NCBI GenBank assembly: GCA_947425005.1
Contig: CANDYP010000011.1
Span: 1 to 21,407 of the forward strand
Reading direction: 5' to 3'
From: Rickettsiales bacterium
Lineage (GTDB): Bacteria; Pseudomonadota; Alphaproteobacteria; Rickettsiales; UBA1997
Length of the DNA stretch: 21,407 bases
Translations under genes and position numbers: made by a program
Part shown: piece by piece, positions 14,166-21,407 of the stretch
How positions within the stretch are numbered: the first letter of the stretch is position 1
Layout: each line of letters begins with the position of its first letter
The notes under the pieces: model-generated
What the model was told of the DNA's origin: nothing
Database searches by the model: none
What the model saw: only the letters and a program-made list of their open reading frames with translations

Positions 14166-16619
14166 ATGAAAACTTTAGTAATCATAAATTTTGTAGAATC
14201 CGGTTATGCGGATTCAATATCAGATCTTGCTGCGAATGATGATGTTATTTTGATTACAAATCCCAAGAGCATTAATGATTTAAAGAGGCAGTTAGAGCAG
14301 TATCGCGGGCAGTTCGATGAAGTTTTTATTAATGCTCATGGAAGCATGGGGGAGCTTTCTCCAACTATCGCGGTTGCAGATAGATCAGTTACGATTCCTG
14401 AGTTAGTTGAGATGATTAATCATCACAACTCTGATTCTGTAAAAGAGATTCATCTCGCTTCATGTTATGTTGGCTCGCATTTTGAGCAGTTGGAACGCGT
14501 TGATATTTCTAATAAATATTATTCTGGATTGGCTCATTCATTGCGGCCTGGACAGAATTTATTTTTGCATGGAGATGAACATATCTCCACGACCAAAGAA
14601 GGTAAGAGTCGGTTGTTGTCAGTGGTAAATCACGAGTCTGGACCAATCACCAACTCGATCCTTGCTTCTTCGGAAGAGCTAAGAGTGATCAGCAGAAAAT
14701 CTAATAATCTAAGAGGAAGCAGCAGTTTCGCTATCTTTGAACATGTTCCTTACACTGAATTTGTGTCAGAAAATTCAGGTGATCCGCTCAAGCATCTTCG
14801 TTCTTACTTCGCGAATTCTCTCAGAAGAGCCAATGAATTTGAGGATGCTAATGGAATGACTCGCGATCCTGCCGCTGAAGAGAAGTTGGCAAAAATGAGC
14901 AACGAGGATTTGAAAAAATATTTAAACGAGGCCTTCGAATTAGAGCTGATAAAAAGTCCAGATCCAATGAAGGTTATTAGCGATTGGGGATATTTGTTGA
15001 AGTCTGGCGTCATAGATGTTCGGCATGATAAAAGCGATTGGACGATATTGATGTATTCTGCTTATCACGGACACGTAGATGCGGTTAAAGCCATTCTTGC
15101 CGATGAAGAAGTTGGTAAAAAATTTGCCACAAAAGGTGAAATGGCACTGATACTCGCGGCTCGTAACGGTCAAACTGAAGTCATTAAAGTTTTGCTAGAG
15201 AGTGATAAGCTTGATCTGAGCCATAACAGCAAAGGAGTCGCTGCAGCATTAAAAATCGCCAAAGAAAAAAATCTTACGCAAGTATCCGATCTGATCGAAG
15301 ATAAAATTCTGGATTGGCGGATTGCGGAAAATCCTCAGAAATTATTATTTGAGCTTGTCGACAAGGGAGACGTTGAAACCTTGCGTTGCGCGATTGCGAA
15401 GGGGATAAATCTTGATATCGCAGATGAGCATGGCCAAACATCTTTTATCCGCGCCGTCAAAAAAGGTGATCAAAAAATTACTGAGATCTTGGCCGATAGT
15501 AGAGCGGATCTGAACTTGGCTGATAAAAATGGTGATACGGCTTTAAAAGCTGCAGTAAAAAATGGTGATGTTGAGATGGTGGAGTTGTTGCTTAAACACG
15601 AGAAAATTGAACGAAATTTTGGCCAAGAATTTAGTCAAAAATTATTGGAGCAGGCGGTTCACGATAGACATAGTAACGTTGTGAAAGCGCTCCTTATCGC
15701 AGACAAAGAATTCGACGTGAATTCTTTTATTTCCTATGATCAAGATGGAACACGTTACGAGAAAACAGCATTAGAAATAGCGGTTCAAAATCACGACACT
15801 TTGACAGCAAAATTTTTACTTGAGGATGATAGAATTGAGCCGCAAAAGTATAGGGGTTGGTATGCAGTGAACGGTCGGTATAGGGGTAGTCCATTTCCAC
15901 CATTGCATGTGGCTGCAGCAAGTAATGACATTGAAATGGTAAAGTTATTTGTTGCTAAGGCCAATGAAGGTAAGGTTGATGTTAATGTTGTTGGGGTTGG
16001 TATGAATGAGGGCGTGACTCCATTAATGTCTGCAGCACAGAGCGGTTATGTAGAAGTGGTTAGAGAATTGCTTACAGTGAAAAATTTGGATCCAAATATG
16101 AGGTTACGTGACAACTCCACAGCCCTCATCCTTGCCGCGGATAATGATCGAACATCTGTTGTGAAACTCCTTATTGAGGATCCAAGAACCGACTTGGATA
16201 TTGAGAGATATGGAAAAACAGCGCTAGGAGTTGCTGGCATTAATCACAGATTCGGAACGTCGGAAAAATCGTTACTGGAAGAAAGTGAGAAATGCCGACT
16301 TTCTAAAATGCAAAGCCACGCTTTGCGCGGTGATGCAAAGAAGAAAGTTGTTTCGCCTAAAGATGTTGGATTGTTTATTCCAGAAAATAGTGGCGCACAA
16401 AATGTCTTTCCGCCAGTAGATCAAAGAATTTCAATCTCTAACAACCAAAACCAAATCGCCGAACTAAACAGATTAGGCTTTGCCCAGCTTGCACTATTAT
16501 TGGTGGCGGCAGCTGTGATAGTTAGGCATTTTGCTGGAAGGTTAATTCCTGGTAAGAGTCCCAAAGCTAGTGGGGGGAGGGGGTTGGACGAAACAACTAA
16601 AAGTAAAAATAGGGAGTAA
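14166..16619 (+). CDS. ankyrin-repeat protein with caspase-like (clan CD) N-terminal domain and C-terminal membrane segment
   Basis: 817 residues. The first 200 look like a clan CD cysteine-peptidase fold: a strand ending in NAHGS (H58-G59), then a helix and another strand ending in HLASCYVG (C100), the His-Gly / Cys pair of caspase-, CHAT- and DUF4347-type domains. From about 290 to 690 there are roughly ten ankyrin repeats, several clear (GDTALKAAVKNGDVEMVELLL; TPLMSAAQSGYVEVVRELL; STALILAADN), others worn. A hydrophobic helix at 770-786 is followed by a basic tail rich in K and R. There is no N-terminal signal peptide. A host-directed type IV effector that anchors in a membrane is plausible given virB4 just upstream, but this is inference. 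It ends three bases from the convergent gatB with no terminator between them. The start has no clear ribosome-binding site. Confidence 0.8.
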   Translation: MKTLVIINFVESGYADSISDLAANDDVILITNPKSINDLKRQLEQYRGQFDEVFINAHGSMGELSPTIAVADRSVTIPELVEMINHHNSDSVKEIHLASCYVGSHFEQLERVDISNKYYSGLAHSLRPGQNLFLHGDEHISTTKEGKSRLLSVVNHESGPITNSILASSEELRVISRKSNNLRGSSSFAIFEHVPYTEFVSENSGDPLKHLRSYFANSLRRANEFEDANGMTRDPAAEEKLAKMSNEDLKKYLNEAFELELIKSPDPMKVISDWGYLLKSGVIDVRHDKSDWTILMYSAYHGHVDAVKAILADEEVGKKFATKGEMALILAARNGQTEVIKVLLESDKLDLSHNSKGVAAALKIAKEKNLTQVSDLIEDKILDWRIAENPQKLLFELVDKGDVETLRCAIAKGINLDIADEHGQTSFIRAVKKGDQKITEILADSRADLNLADKNGDTALKAAVKNGDVEMVELLLKHEKIERNFGQEFSQKLLEQAVHDRHSNVVKALLIADKEFDVNSFISYDQDGTRYEKTALEIAVQNHDTLTAKFLLEDDRIEPQKYRGWYAVNGRYRGSPFPPLHVAAASNDIEMVKLFVAKANEGKVDVNVVGVGMNEGVTPLMSAAQSGYVEVVRELLTVKNLDPNMRLRDNSTALILAADNDRTSVVKLLIEDPRTDLDIERYGKTALGVAGINHRFGTSEKSLLEESEKCRLSKMQSHALRGDAKKKVVSPKDVGLFIPENSGAQNVFPPVDQRISISNNQNQIAELNRLGFAQLALLLVAAAVIVRHFAGRLIPGKSPKASGGRGLDETTKSKNRE
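16572..16583 (+). repeat. G-rich slippage-prone tract near the 3' end of the ankyrin gene
   Basis: Six Gs, one A and five Gs in a row, striking in an AT-rich gene. Gain or loss of a base here would change only the last 16 or so residues of the basic tail after the membrane helix. Phase variation is possible but not shown. Confidence 0.3.
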
Positions 16620-16622
16620 GAA

Positions 16623-18080
16623 TTACGCAGCCAATTTCTTTTTCAGCAAATCATTTACCATTCCGGGGTTGGCTTGACCCTTCGATTCCTTCATTACCTG
16701 ACCCACAAAAAATCCAAAAAGACGATCCTTGCCGGAGCGATATTCCTCAACTGAGGGCTGATTATTGGCCAAGACTTCGTCGATAATTTTCTCGAGCGCT
16801 CCTGAGTCAGATACTTGTTTGAAGCCTTTCTCCTCAACGATTTTCAAAGCAGATTCACCGGTTTCAATCATCCCGTCCAAAACATCTTTGGCGATTTTGC
16901 CGGAGATCTCGCCGCTCTTCATCAAGTCTAAAAGTCCGACTAAATTTTCGACGCTAACTTTCAGATTTTCAAAACTTATTCCCAATTTGTTCATGCGTCC
17001 GAATAGCTCAACTGTAAGCCAAGTGACGCATAGCTTTGGTTCGTGTTTTTGAATTAAAGCTTCAAAATATTTGGTGATTTCGCCGTCATTAGTAATCACG
17101 CCAGCATCGTATTCCGGAATGCTAAACTCGCGAACGTAACGTTCTTTTTTTGCTTGGGGCAGTTCCGGTAAAGATTTTCTGATCTCATCAACGAACTCTT
17201 GCGTAAGCACTAATGGCGGCAGGTCTGGGTCGGGAAAATAGCGGTAATCCATGGCATCTTCTTTGCTGCGCATGGTTCTGGTGTCGCCGTTAATGGCGTC
17301 GAAAAGGCGAGTCTCTTGATCAATCACACCGCCATTTTCCAAAATCTCGACTTGGCGCGCGGCCTCGAATTCAATGGCGCGCGAGATGTTGCGCATTGAG
17401 TTCAAATTTTTGATTTCGCAACGTGTGCCCAATTTTGTCTCGCCGAGTTTACGCACTGAAACGTTAGCGTCGCAGCGTAAATTTCCCTTCTCCATGTCGC
17501 CGTCAGAAGTGCCGAGGGCGCGCACAATTCCGCGGATTGTCTTCACATATTCTGCCGCTTCGAAAGGCGAGCTCATGTCGGGCTTGGAAACGATTTCCAT
17601 CAGCGCAATGCCGGAGCGATTGAGGTCAATTAAAGAAAGGGAAGGGTGTTGGTCGTGAATTGATTTGCCGGCATCTTGCTCGAGGTGAATGCGTTCAATG
17701 CGAATGGTTTTTTTACTGCCATCTTCGAGCGCAATTTCTACGGAGCCTTCGCCCACAATCGGAAAAAAGAATTGCGAGATTTGGTAGCCCTGCGGCAAAT
17801 CCGGATAAAAATAATTTTTGCGGTCGAAAGCTGAACGCAAATTAATTTGCGCATTAATGCCAAGCCCGGTCTTCACTGCCTGCTTGATGCATTCCTCATT
17901 GATGACGGGCAACATTCCTGGCATTGCTGCATCTACAAACGATACTTGTGAATTTTGGGGTGCACCAAATTCCGTCGCCGCACGCGAAAATAATTTCGAA
18001 TTCGAAGCCACTTGCGCGTGGATTTCGCAGCCAACTACCAGTTCGTAAACATTATTTTTTCCTTGGATCGTGTAGGTCAT
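16623..18080 (-). CDS. gatB: aspartyl/glutamyl-tRNA(Asn/Gln) amidotransferase subunit B
   Basis: 485 residues from the ATG at 18080. The family motifs VGCEIHAQ, DRKNYFYPDLPQGYQISQF and YRYFPDPDLPP are present, with a C-terminal YqeY-like tail ending in KGQANPGMVNDLLKKKLA. GatB binds tRNA and phosphorylates the misattached Glu or Asp so that ammonia from GatA can amidate it. It implies indirect Gln- and/or Asn-tRNA synthesis, normal for Rickettsiales. An upstream in-frame extension to 18170 lies within the neighbouring BRO remnant and is not family sequence. gatA and gatC are not adjacent. The start overlaps the end of the BRO remnant by 29 bases. Confidence 0.96.
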   Translation of the reverse strand: MTYTIQGKNNVYELVVGCEIHAQVASNSKLFSRAATEFGAPQNSQVSFVDAAMPGMLPVINEECIKQAVKTGLGINAQINLRSAFDRKNYFYPDLPQGYQISQFFFPIVGEGSVEIALEDGSKKTIRIERIHLEQDAGKSIHDQHPSLSLIDLNRSGIALMEIVSKPDMSSPFEAAEYVKTIRGIVRALGTSDGDMEKGNLRCDANVSVRKLGETKLGTRCEIKNLNSMRNISRAIEFEAARQVEILENGGVIDQETRLFDAINGDTRTMRSKEDAMDYRYFPDPDLPPLVLTQEFVDEIRKSLPELPQAKKERYVREFSIPEYDAGVITNDGEITKYFEALIQKHEPKLCVTWLTVELFGRMNKLGISFENLKVSVENLVGLLDLMKSGEISGKIAKDVLDGMIETGESALKIVEEKGFKQVSDSGALEKIIDEVLANNQPSVEEYRSGKDRLFGFFVGQVMKESKGQANPGMVNDLLKKKLAA

Positions 18081-18911
18081 TTTCAAGTTTTGACTTTTTG
18101 TTTTTTGGCAGAAAATTTTTCTTCGAAACAATTGATCTGCCCAATTTTTTCTCCAACTCTTTACGAGCATTACCGGCGATTTTGCCGCCGATTTTAGAAT
18201 CTTCTTTTAACTTTTTGACGCCGCACGAATTTTCGTTGCGGTGGATTTCGGTGGTGGAGCGCTCGCCGAGCATGGTGAAAATTAGTTCAAAGTCGTCCAT
18301 GTGGTCGCGTAAATTTTGGCGCTTTAAACCTTTGTGATCTTTGTATTCAGAAGGCGTTAATCCGAATGTCGCCTTTGAAATTTCTGCGGTAAGAATTTCG
18401 AAATCACGATTTTCTCGGCGCCTCTCTTCCCCCACTCATCCGTCAATTCTTCACGAATCGCAATGCCGCGCATTCTTTTTTCAATCCAATCTTCGGAATA
18501 GCCTTTGAGCTTGTAGAGCATTCGAGTGCGCTTAGTGGCAAGTTCCGGATTTTCGATTTCTTGCACGCGCTCGTAACCAACCTTGGCCAACCAGCGTTTG
18601 AATGGCTCAGCTTTTGGCGACGGAATTGATTGAATGATGCGAAAGATGCCTTCGGTGTTGGCGCAGTCTGTTTCTCGCATTTTTTTGTCAGGTGCTTCCA
18701 ATTTCAACTGTAGACAAATTGTCGACAGTTGAAATTTCTCTTCATCTTCAACTCTGGTCTTAATTTTAAACCAGTAATCACGCGGATTAATGCTGTCAGT
18801 CAATGCTTCAACAACATCAACTACGGAAAACCACCACTCATTCTGATAAATCAGTTTACGGATTTTTTTACCTTTAAACAAGGCTAGTTGGCTACTTAGT
18901 TCTGTGTTCAT
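18052..18911 (-). pseudogene. BRO-family (BRO-N domain) DNA-binding protein, interrupted by a frameshift
   Basis: Two overlapping frames make one protein. The first (ATG at 18911) carries the BRO-N domain with GKKIRKLIYQNEWWFSVVDV and a long helical region to ELTDEWGKRGAEK. The second continues it with ILTAEISKATFGLTPSEY, LRDHMDDFELIFTMLGERST and GNARKELEKKLG, the usual C-terminal half of these phage- and mobile-element-linked proteins. Adding one A to the A4 run (T4 at 18420-18423 on the plus strand) restores a continuous reading frame of about 287 residues. Without it, frame 1 runs on to 18357 and ends. A sequencing error is possible; a recognised slippery heptamer is not seen. The gene lies 42 bases after gyrA and its end overlaps the gatB start by 29 bases. 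Confidence 0.8.
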
Positions 18912-18953
18912 ATTCGGGTGATTTTGTGATGTTTTTAAAATGGCTTGCAAAAC

Positions 18954-21407
18954 TTATTCTTGTGTCGCGCTATCCAAAACCTCCTGATTCTCTCCAGTTT
19001 CTTCCCCAGTCTCCGCATCATCCACATCTTTATTGCCGGTGTGGGCGATTCGGGCGACGGATACTACGGCTTCGTCTTTGGTTTTAATGAGGGTTACGCC
19101 TTGAGTATTACGGCCCGAGATTCGCACGGATCCTACTTCGGTTCTGATCAAAGTTCCTTTGTCGGTGATGATCATTACTTGATCTTTGGCCTCGATTGGG
19201 AAGCTGGCGACGACGTTACCGTTACGTTTCGAAGTGACGATGTTGGTGATGCCGGAGCCGCCACGGTTGGTGATGCGATATTCGTAAGCGGAAGACCTTT
19301 TGCCAAAGCCATTTTCAGTCATCGTCAAAATAAATTCTTCGGCAGCGGCCATTTCTTCGATCTTGGCTTGTGGCAATTCTGCGCCCTTAATTTGTGGTAT
19401 TGCCAGCGGCTGTACTAATAAATCTTCTGACGGATTTTCCTTCAAATTTTTATTGAACAACAAAGCGTCGCGCAAGGCCAGACGCTGATCGAGATCAATC
19501 TTCAAATATTTTTCTTTGATTTCAGAATCCTCGCCAGCATGTTGCAAGATCGACATGGCAATCACTTCATTACCCTTCTCAAGCTTGATACCGCGCACGC
19601 CGGTAGAATTTCTGCTTTGGAATAAACGCAGCTTTTCCACCGGGAAGCGGATACATTTCCCGTCTTTGGTCGAAAGAAGAATGTCGTCTTTCTCGGTGCA
19701 CAAAGAGACGCCGATCAAGGCTTGGCCAGCTTCCAACTTCATGGCGATTTTGCCTGAAGAGCGAATGTCAACGAATTGATCCATTGAGTTTCTGCGGATG
19801 TCGCCGTGCGAAGTGGCGAAGGCGATGCTCAAGTCATTCCACTTAGCTTCATCTTCTGGTAGTGCCAAAATCGTGCTGATTTTTTCGTCAGCTTCCAAAG
19901 GCAACAAGTTGACCAAAGCACGTCCGCGCGCTTGCGGGTTGCCAAGAGGCAGCTTGTAAGTTTTTAAGCGGTAAACTTTTCCTTTGTTGGAGAAGAACAA
20001 GATTGGCGTGTGAGTGTTGGTGACGAAAATGTCGGTCGCAATATCTTCGTCGCGAACATCCATGGCGCTGCGGCCTTTGCCACCGCGCTTTTGCGTGCGG
20101 TAAGCATTCAGCGAAACGCGCTTGATGTAGCCATTCATGGTGCCCACTACGACCATGTCTTCTTTTGGAATTAGATCTTCGATATCGACTTCGAACTCAC
20201 TGTCTTCAATGGTTGAGCGACGTGGTGTGGCGAATTGATCTTTCACTTCGATCAATTCTTTTTTGACTAATTCTAACATTTTTTGACGGTCAGCTAAAAG
20301 CTCGAGGTAAGTCAAAATTTCAGCGGCCAAGATGCGCAGCTCTTCGTTGATCTTGCCCATTTCAAGCCCAGTCAAACGTGCCAATCTCATTTCCAAAATT
20401 GCCTTAGCCTGCACTTCGGTGAAATAAAATTGTCCGTCTTTAATGATGTTGCCCTTGTCCTGAACTAGCTTGATGATTGCTTCCACGGTGTGTGCCGGCC
20501 AGCTTTTTGCCAATAATTTTTCTTTGGCTTCGGCAGCATCTTGTGATTTTTTGATGAGCTCAACAATTTCGTCAATGTTGGTCACCGCTACAGCCAAGCC
20601 GATTAAGATGTGAGTTTTATCACGCGCTTTGTTGAGCAGGAAATTTGTTCTGCGGGTGGTTACTTCTTCGCGGAAAGCGGCGAAAAGTTTAATTACGTCG
20701 AGAATGCCCATCAGTTGCGGTCTGCCATGATTCAGTGCCAACATGTTGACGCTGAAATTGCTTTGCAATTCGGTGAAGCTGTAAAGCTGATTGATAATTA
20801 CCTCTTCCATGGCATCGCGGCGCAGCTCAATGACGACGCGGATTCCTTCGCGATCTGATTCGTCGCGTAAGTCAGTGATGCCTTCGATTTTTTTCTCTTT
20901 CACCAAGTCGGCGATTTTTTCTACGAGCTTGGCTTTGTTAACTTGGTAAGGAATTTCTTCGATGACGATGGCAACTTTGCCGCCGGTTTTTTTCTCGATT
21001 TTGTGGCGACCGCGCATCACGACAGAGCCGCGTCCCATGCGGGCTGCAGAGTCGTATCCGGCGCGACCCAAGATGATGCCACCAGTCGGAAAATCTGGTC
21101 CCGGAACGATTTTAATAATGTCTTCAATGGTGATTTCGTTGTTGTCGATGTAGGCCAGACAAGCGTTAATCACTTCGCCCAAGTTGTGCGGTGGAATATT
21201 TGTGGCCATTCCGACAGCAATACCACCAGAACCATTAACCAACAAATTGGGGAAACGTGCCGGCAAAACTTTTGGCTCTTTTTCGTGGCCGTCGTAGTTG
21301 GGAACGAAGTCGACAGTGTCTTTGTCGAGATCATCCAGCATGGTGTGGGAAATTTTTTCCAAACGGGATTCGGTGTAACGCATCGCAGCCGCCGGATCGT
21401 CATCGAT
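18954..21407 (-). CDS. gyrA: DNA gyrase subunit A (5' part outside the window)
   Basis: 817 residues are visible. The frame is open to the window edge, where it reads IDDDPAAAMRYTE, so about 110 N-terminal residues are missing. The catalytic tyrosine lies in MRYTE (codon 21375-21377). The breakage-reunion core is followed by the coiled tail and the six-bladed C-terminal domain with the GyrA box QKRGGKG (20073-20093), which marks it as GyrA rather than ParC; the box has K where R is more usual. The C-terminus is acidic (DVDDAETGEETGENQE). With GyrB it introduces negative supercoils. The quinolone-resistance region near codons 83-87 lies outside the window. Confidence 0.97.
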   Translation of the reverse strand: MDDDPAAAMRYTESRLEKISHTMLDDLDKDTVDFVPNYDGHEKEPKVLPARFPNLLVNGSGGIAVGMATNIPPHNLGEVINACLAYIDNNEITIEDIIKIVPGPDFPTGGIILGRAGYDSAARMGRGSVVMRGRHKIEKKTGGKVAIVIEEIPYQVNKAKLVEKIADLVKEKKIEGITDLRDESDREGIRVVIELRRDAMEEVIINQLYSFTELQSNFSVNMLALNHGRPQLMGILDVIKLFAAFREEVTTRRTNFLLNKARDKTHILIGLAVAVTNIDEIVELIKKSQDAAEAKEKLLAKSWPAHTVEAIIKLVQDKGNIIKDGQFYFTEVQAKAILEMRLARLTGLEMGKINEELRILAAEILTYLELLADRQKMLELVKKELIEVKDQFATPRRSTIEDSEFEVDIEDLIPKEDMVVVGTMNGYIKRVSLNAYRTQKRGGKGRSAMDVRDEDIATDIFVTNTHTPILFFSNKGKVYRLKTYKLPLGNPQARGRALVNLLPLEADEKISTILALPEDEAKWNDLSIAFATSHGDIRRNSMDQFVDIRSSGKIAMKLEAGQALIGVSLCTEKDDILLSTKDGKCIRFPVEKLRLFQSRNSTGVRGIKLEKGNEVIAMSILQHAGEDSEIKEKYLKIDLDQRLALRDALLFNKNLKENPSEDLLVQPLAIPQIKGAELPQAKIEEMAAAEEFILTMTENGFGKRSSAYEYRITNRGGSGITNIVTSKRNGNVVASFPIEAKDQVMIITDKGTLIRTEVGSVRISGRNTQGVTLIKTKDEAVVSVARIAHTGNKDVDDAETGEETGENQEVLDSATQE

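Noticed and set aside
18410..18445. Programmed -1 frameshift in the BRO gene
   Set aside because: No slippery heptamer in the zero frame and no clear downstream pseudoknot; simple mutation or sequencing error is more likely.
1..21407. CRISPR arrays, insertion sequences, rRNA or tRNA genes
   Set aside because: No regularly spaced direct repeats, no transposase frames, and no cloverleaf or rRNA signature were found in the gaps between genes.

Overview
The window looks like a chromosomal segment of an AT-rich alphaproteobacterium, most likely from the Rickettsiales or a close relative. The best single clue is a VirB4 ATPase with decayed Walker motifs, which resembles the second, degenerate VirB4 of the Rickettsiales vir-homologue type IV secretion system. 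Other support comes from an ankyrin-repeat protein directly after it, alphaproteobacterial-type citrate synthase, E3, MnmA, GatB and GyrA, and a low G+C content with few clear Shine-Dalgarno sites. HisI, alanine racemase, a YbdK-type ligase and a type IV pilin-like surface protein suggest a less reduced genome than Rickettsia itself. That placement is inferred from gene content and was not tested by phylogeny.

Layout. 1-200 has no gene but holds a long hairpin and a 12-bp palindrome. 201-1133 (+) encodes a pseudopilin-like protein with a lectin-type domain. 3662-1153 (-) is a tightly packed operon, queD - ybgC - ffh - pterin dehydratase. 3753-6451 (+) carries hisI, alr (4-bp overlap) and ybdK, closed by a strong terminator at 6471-6506. 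Between that terminator and the end of lpd lies a 109-nt element whose G.U pairing suggests a structured RNA read from the minus strand. 10237-6644 (-) is a co-directional run: mnmA, a MntA/HepT-type toxin-antitoxin pair, a second HepT-like gene that has lost its catalytic motif, then lpd. 10326-16619 (+) is gltA, virB4 (sharing one base with gltA) and an 817-residue protein with a caspase-like N-terminus, ankyrin repeats and a C-terminal membrane segment. 21407-16623 (-) is the 3' part of gyrA, a frameshifted BRO-family gene, and gatB.

How it fits together. Most genes are housekeeping: protein targeting (ffh), tRNA thiolation and queuosine (mnmA, queD), Gln/Asn-tRNA amidation (gatB), DNA topology (gyrA), the TCA cycle and 2-oxoacid dehydrogenases (gltA, lpd), and cell wall D-alanine (alr). 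The accessory content sits in gaps between them: the toxin-antitoxin cassette between mnmA and lpd, the virB4 plus putative effector pair after gltA, the BRO remnant between gyrA and gatB, and the surface protein at the left end. The most interesting items are the caspase-like/ankyrin protein beside virB4, the candidate RNA at 6525-6641, and the HepT tandem with one decayed copy.
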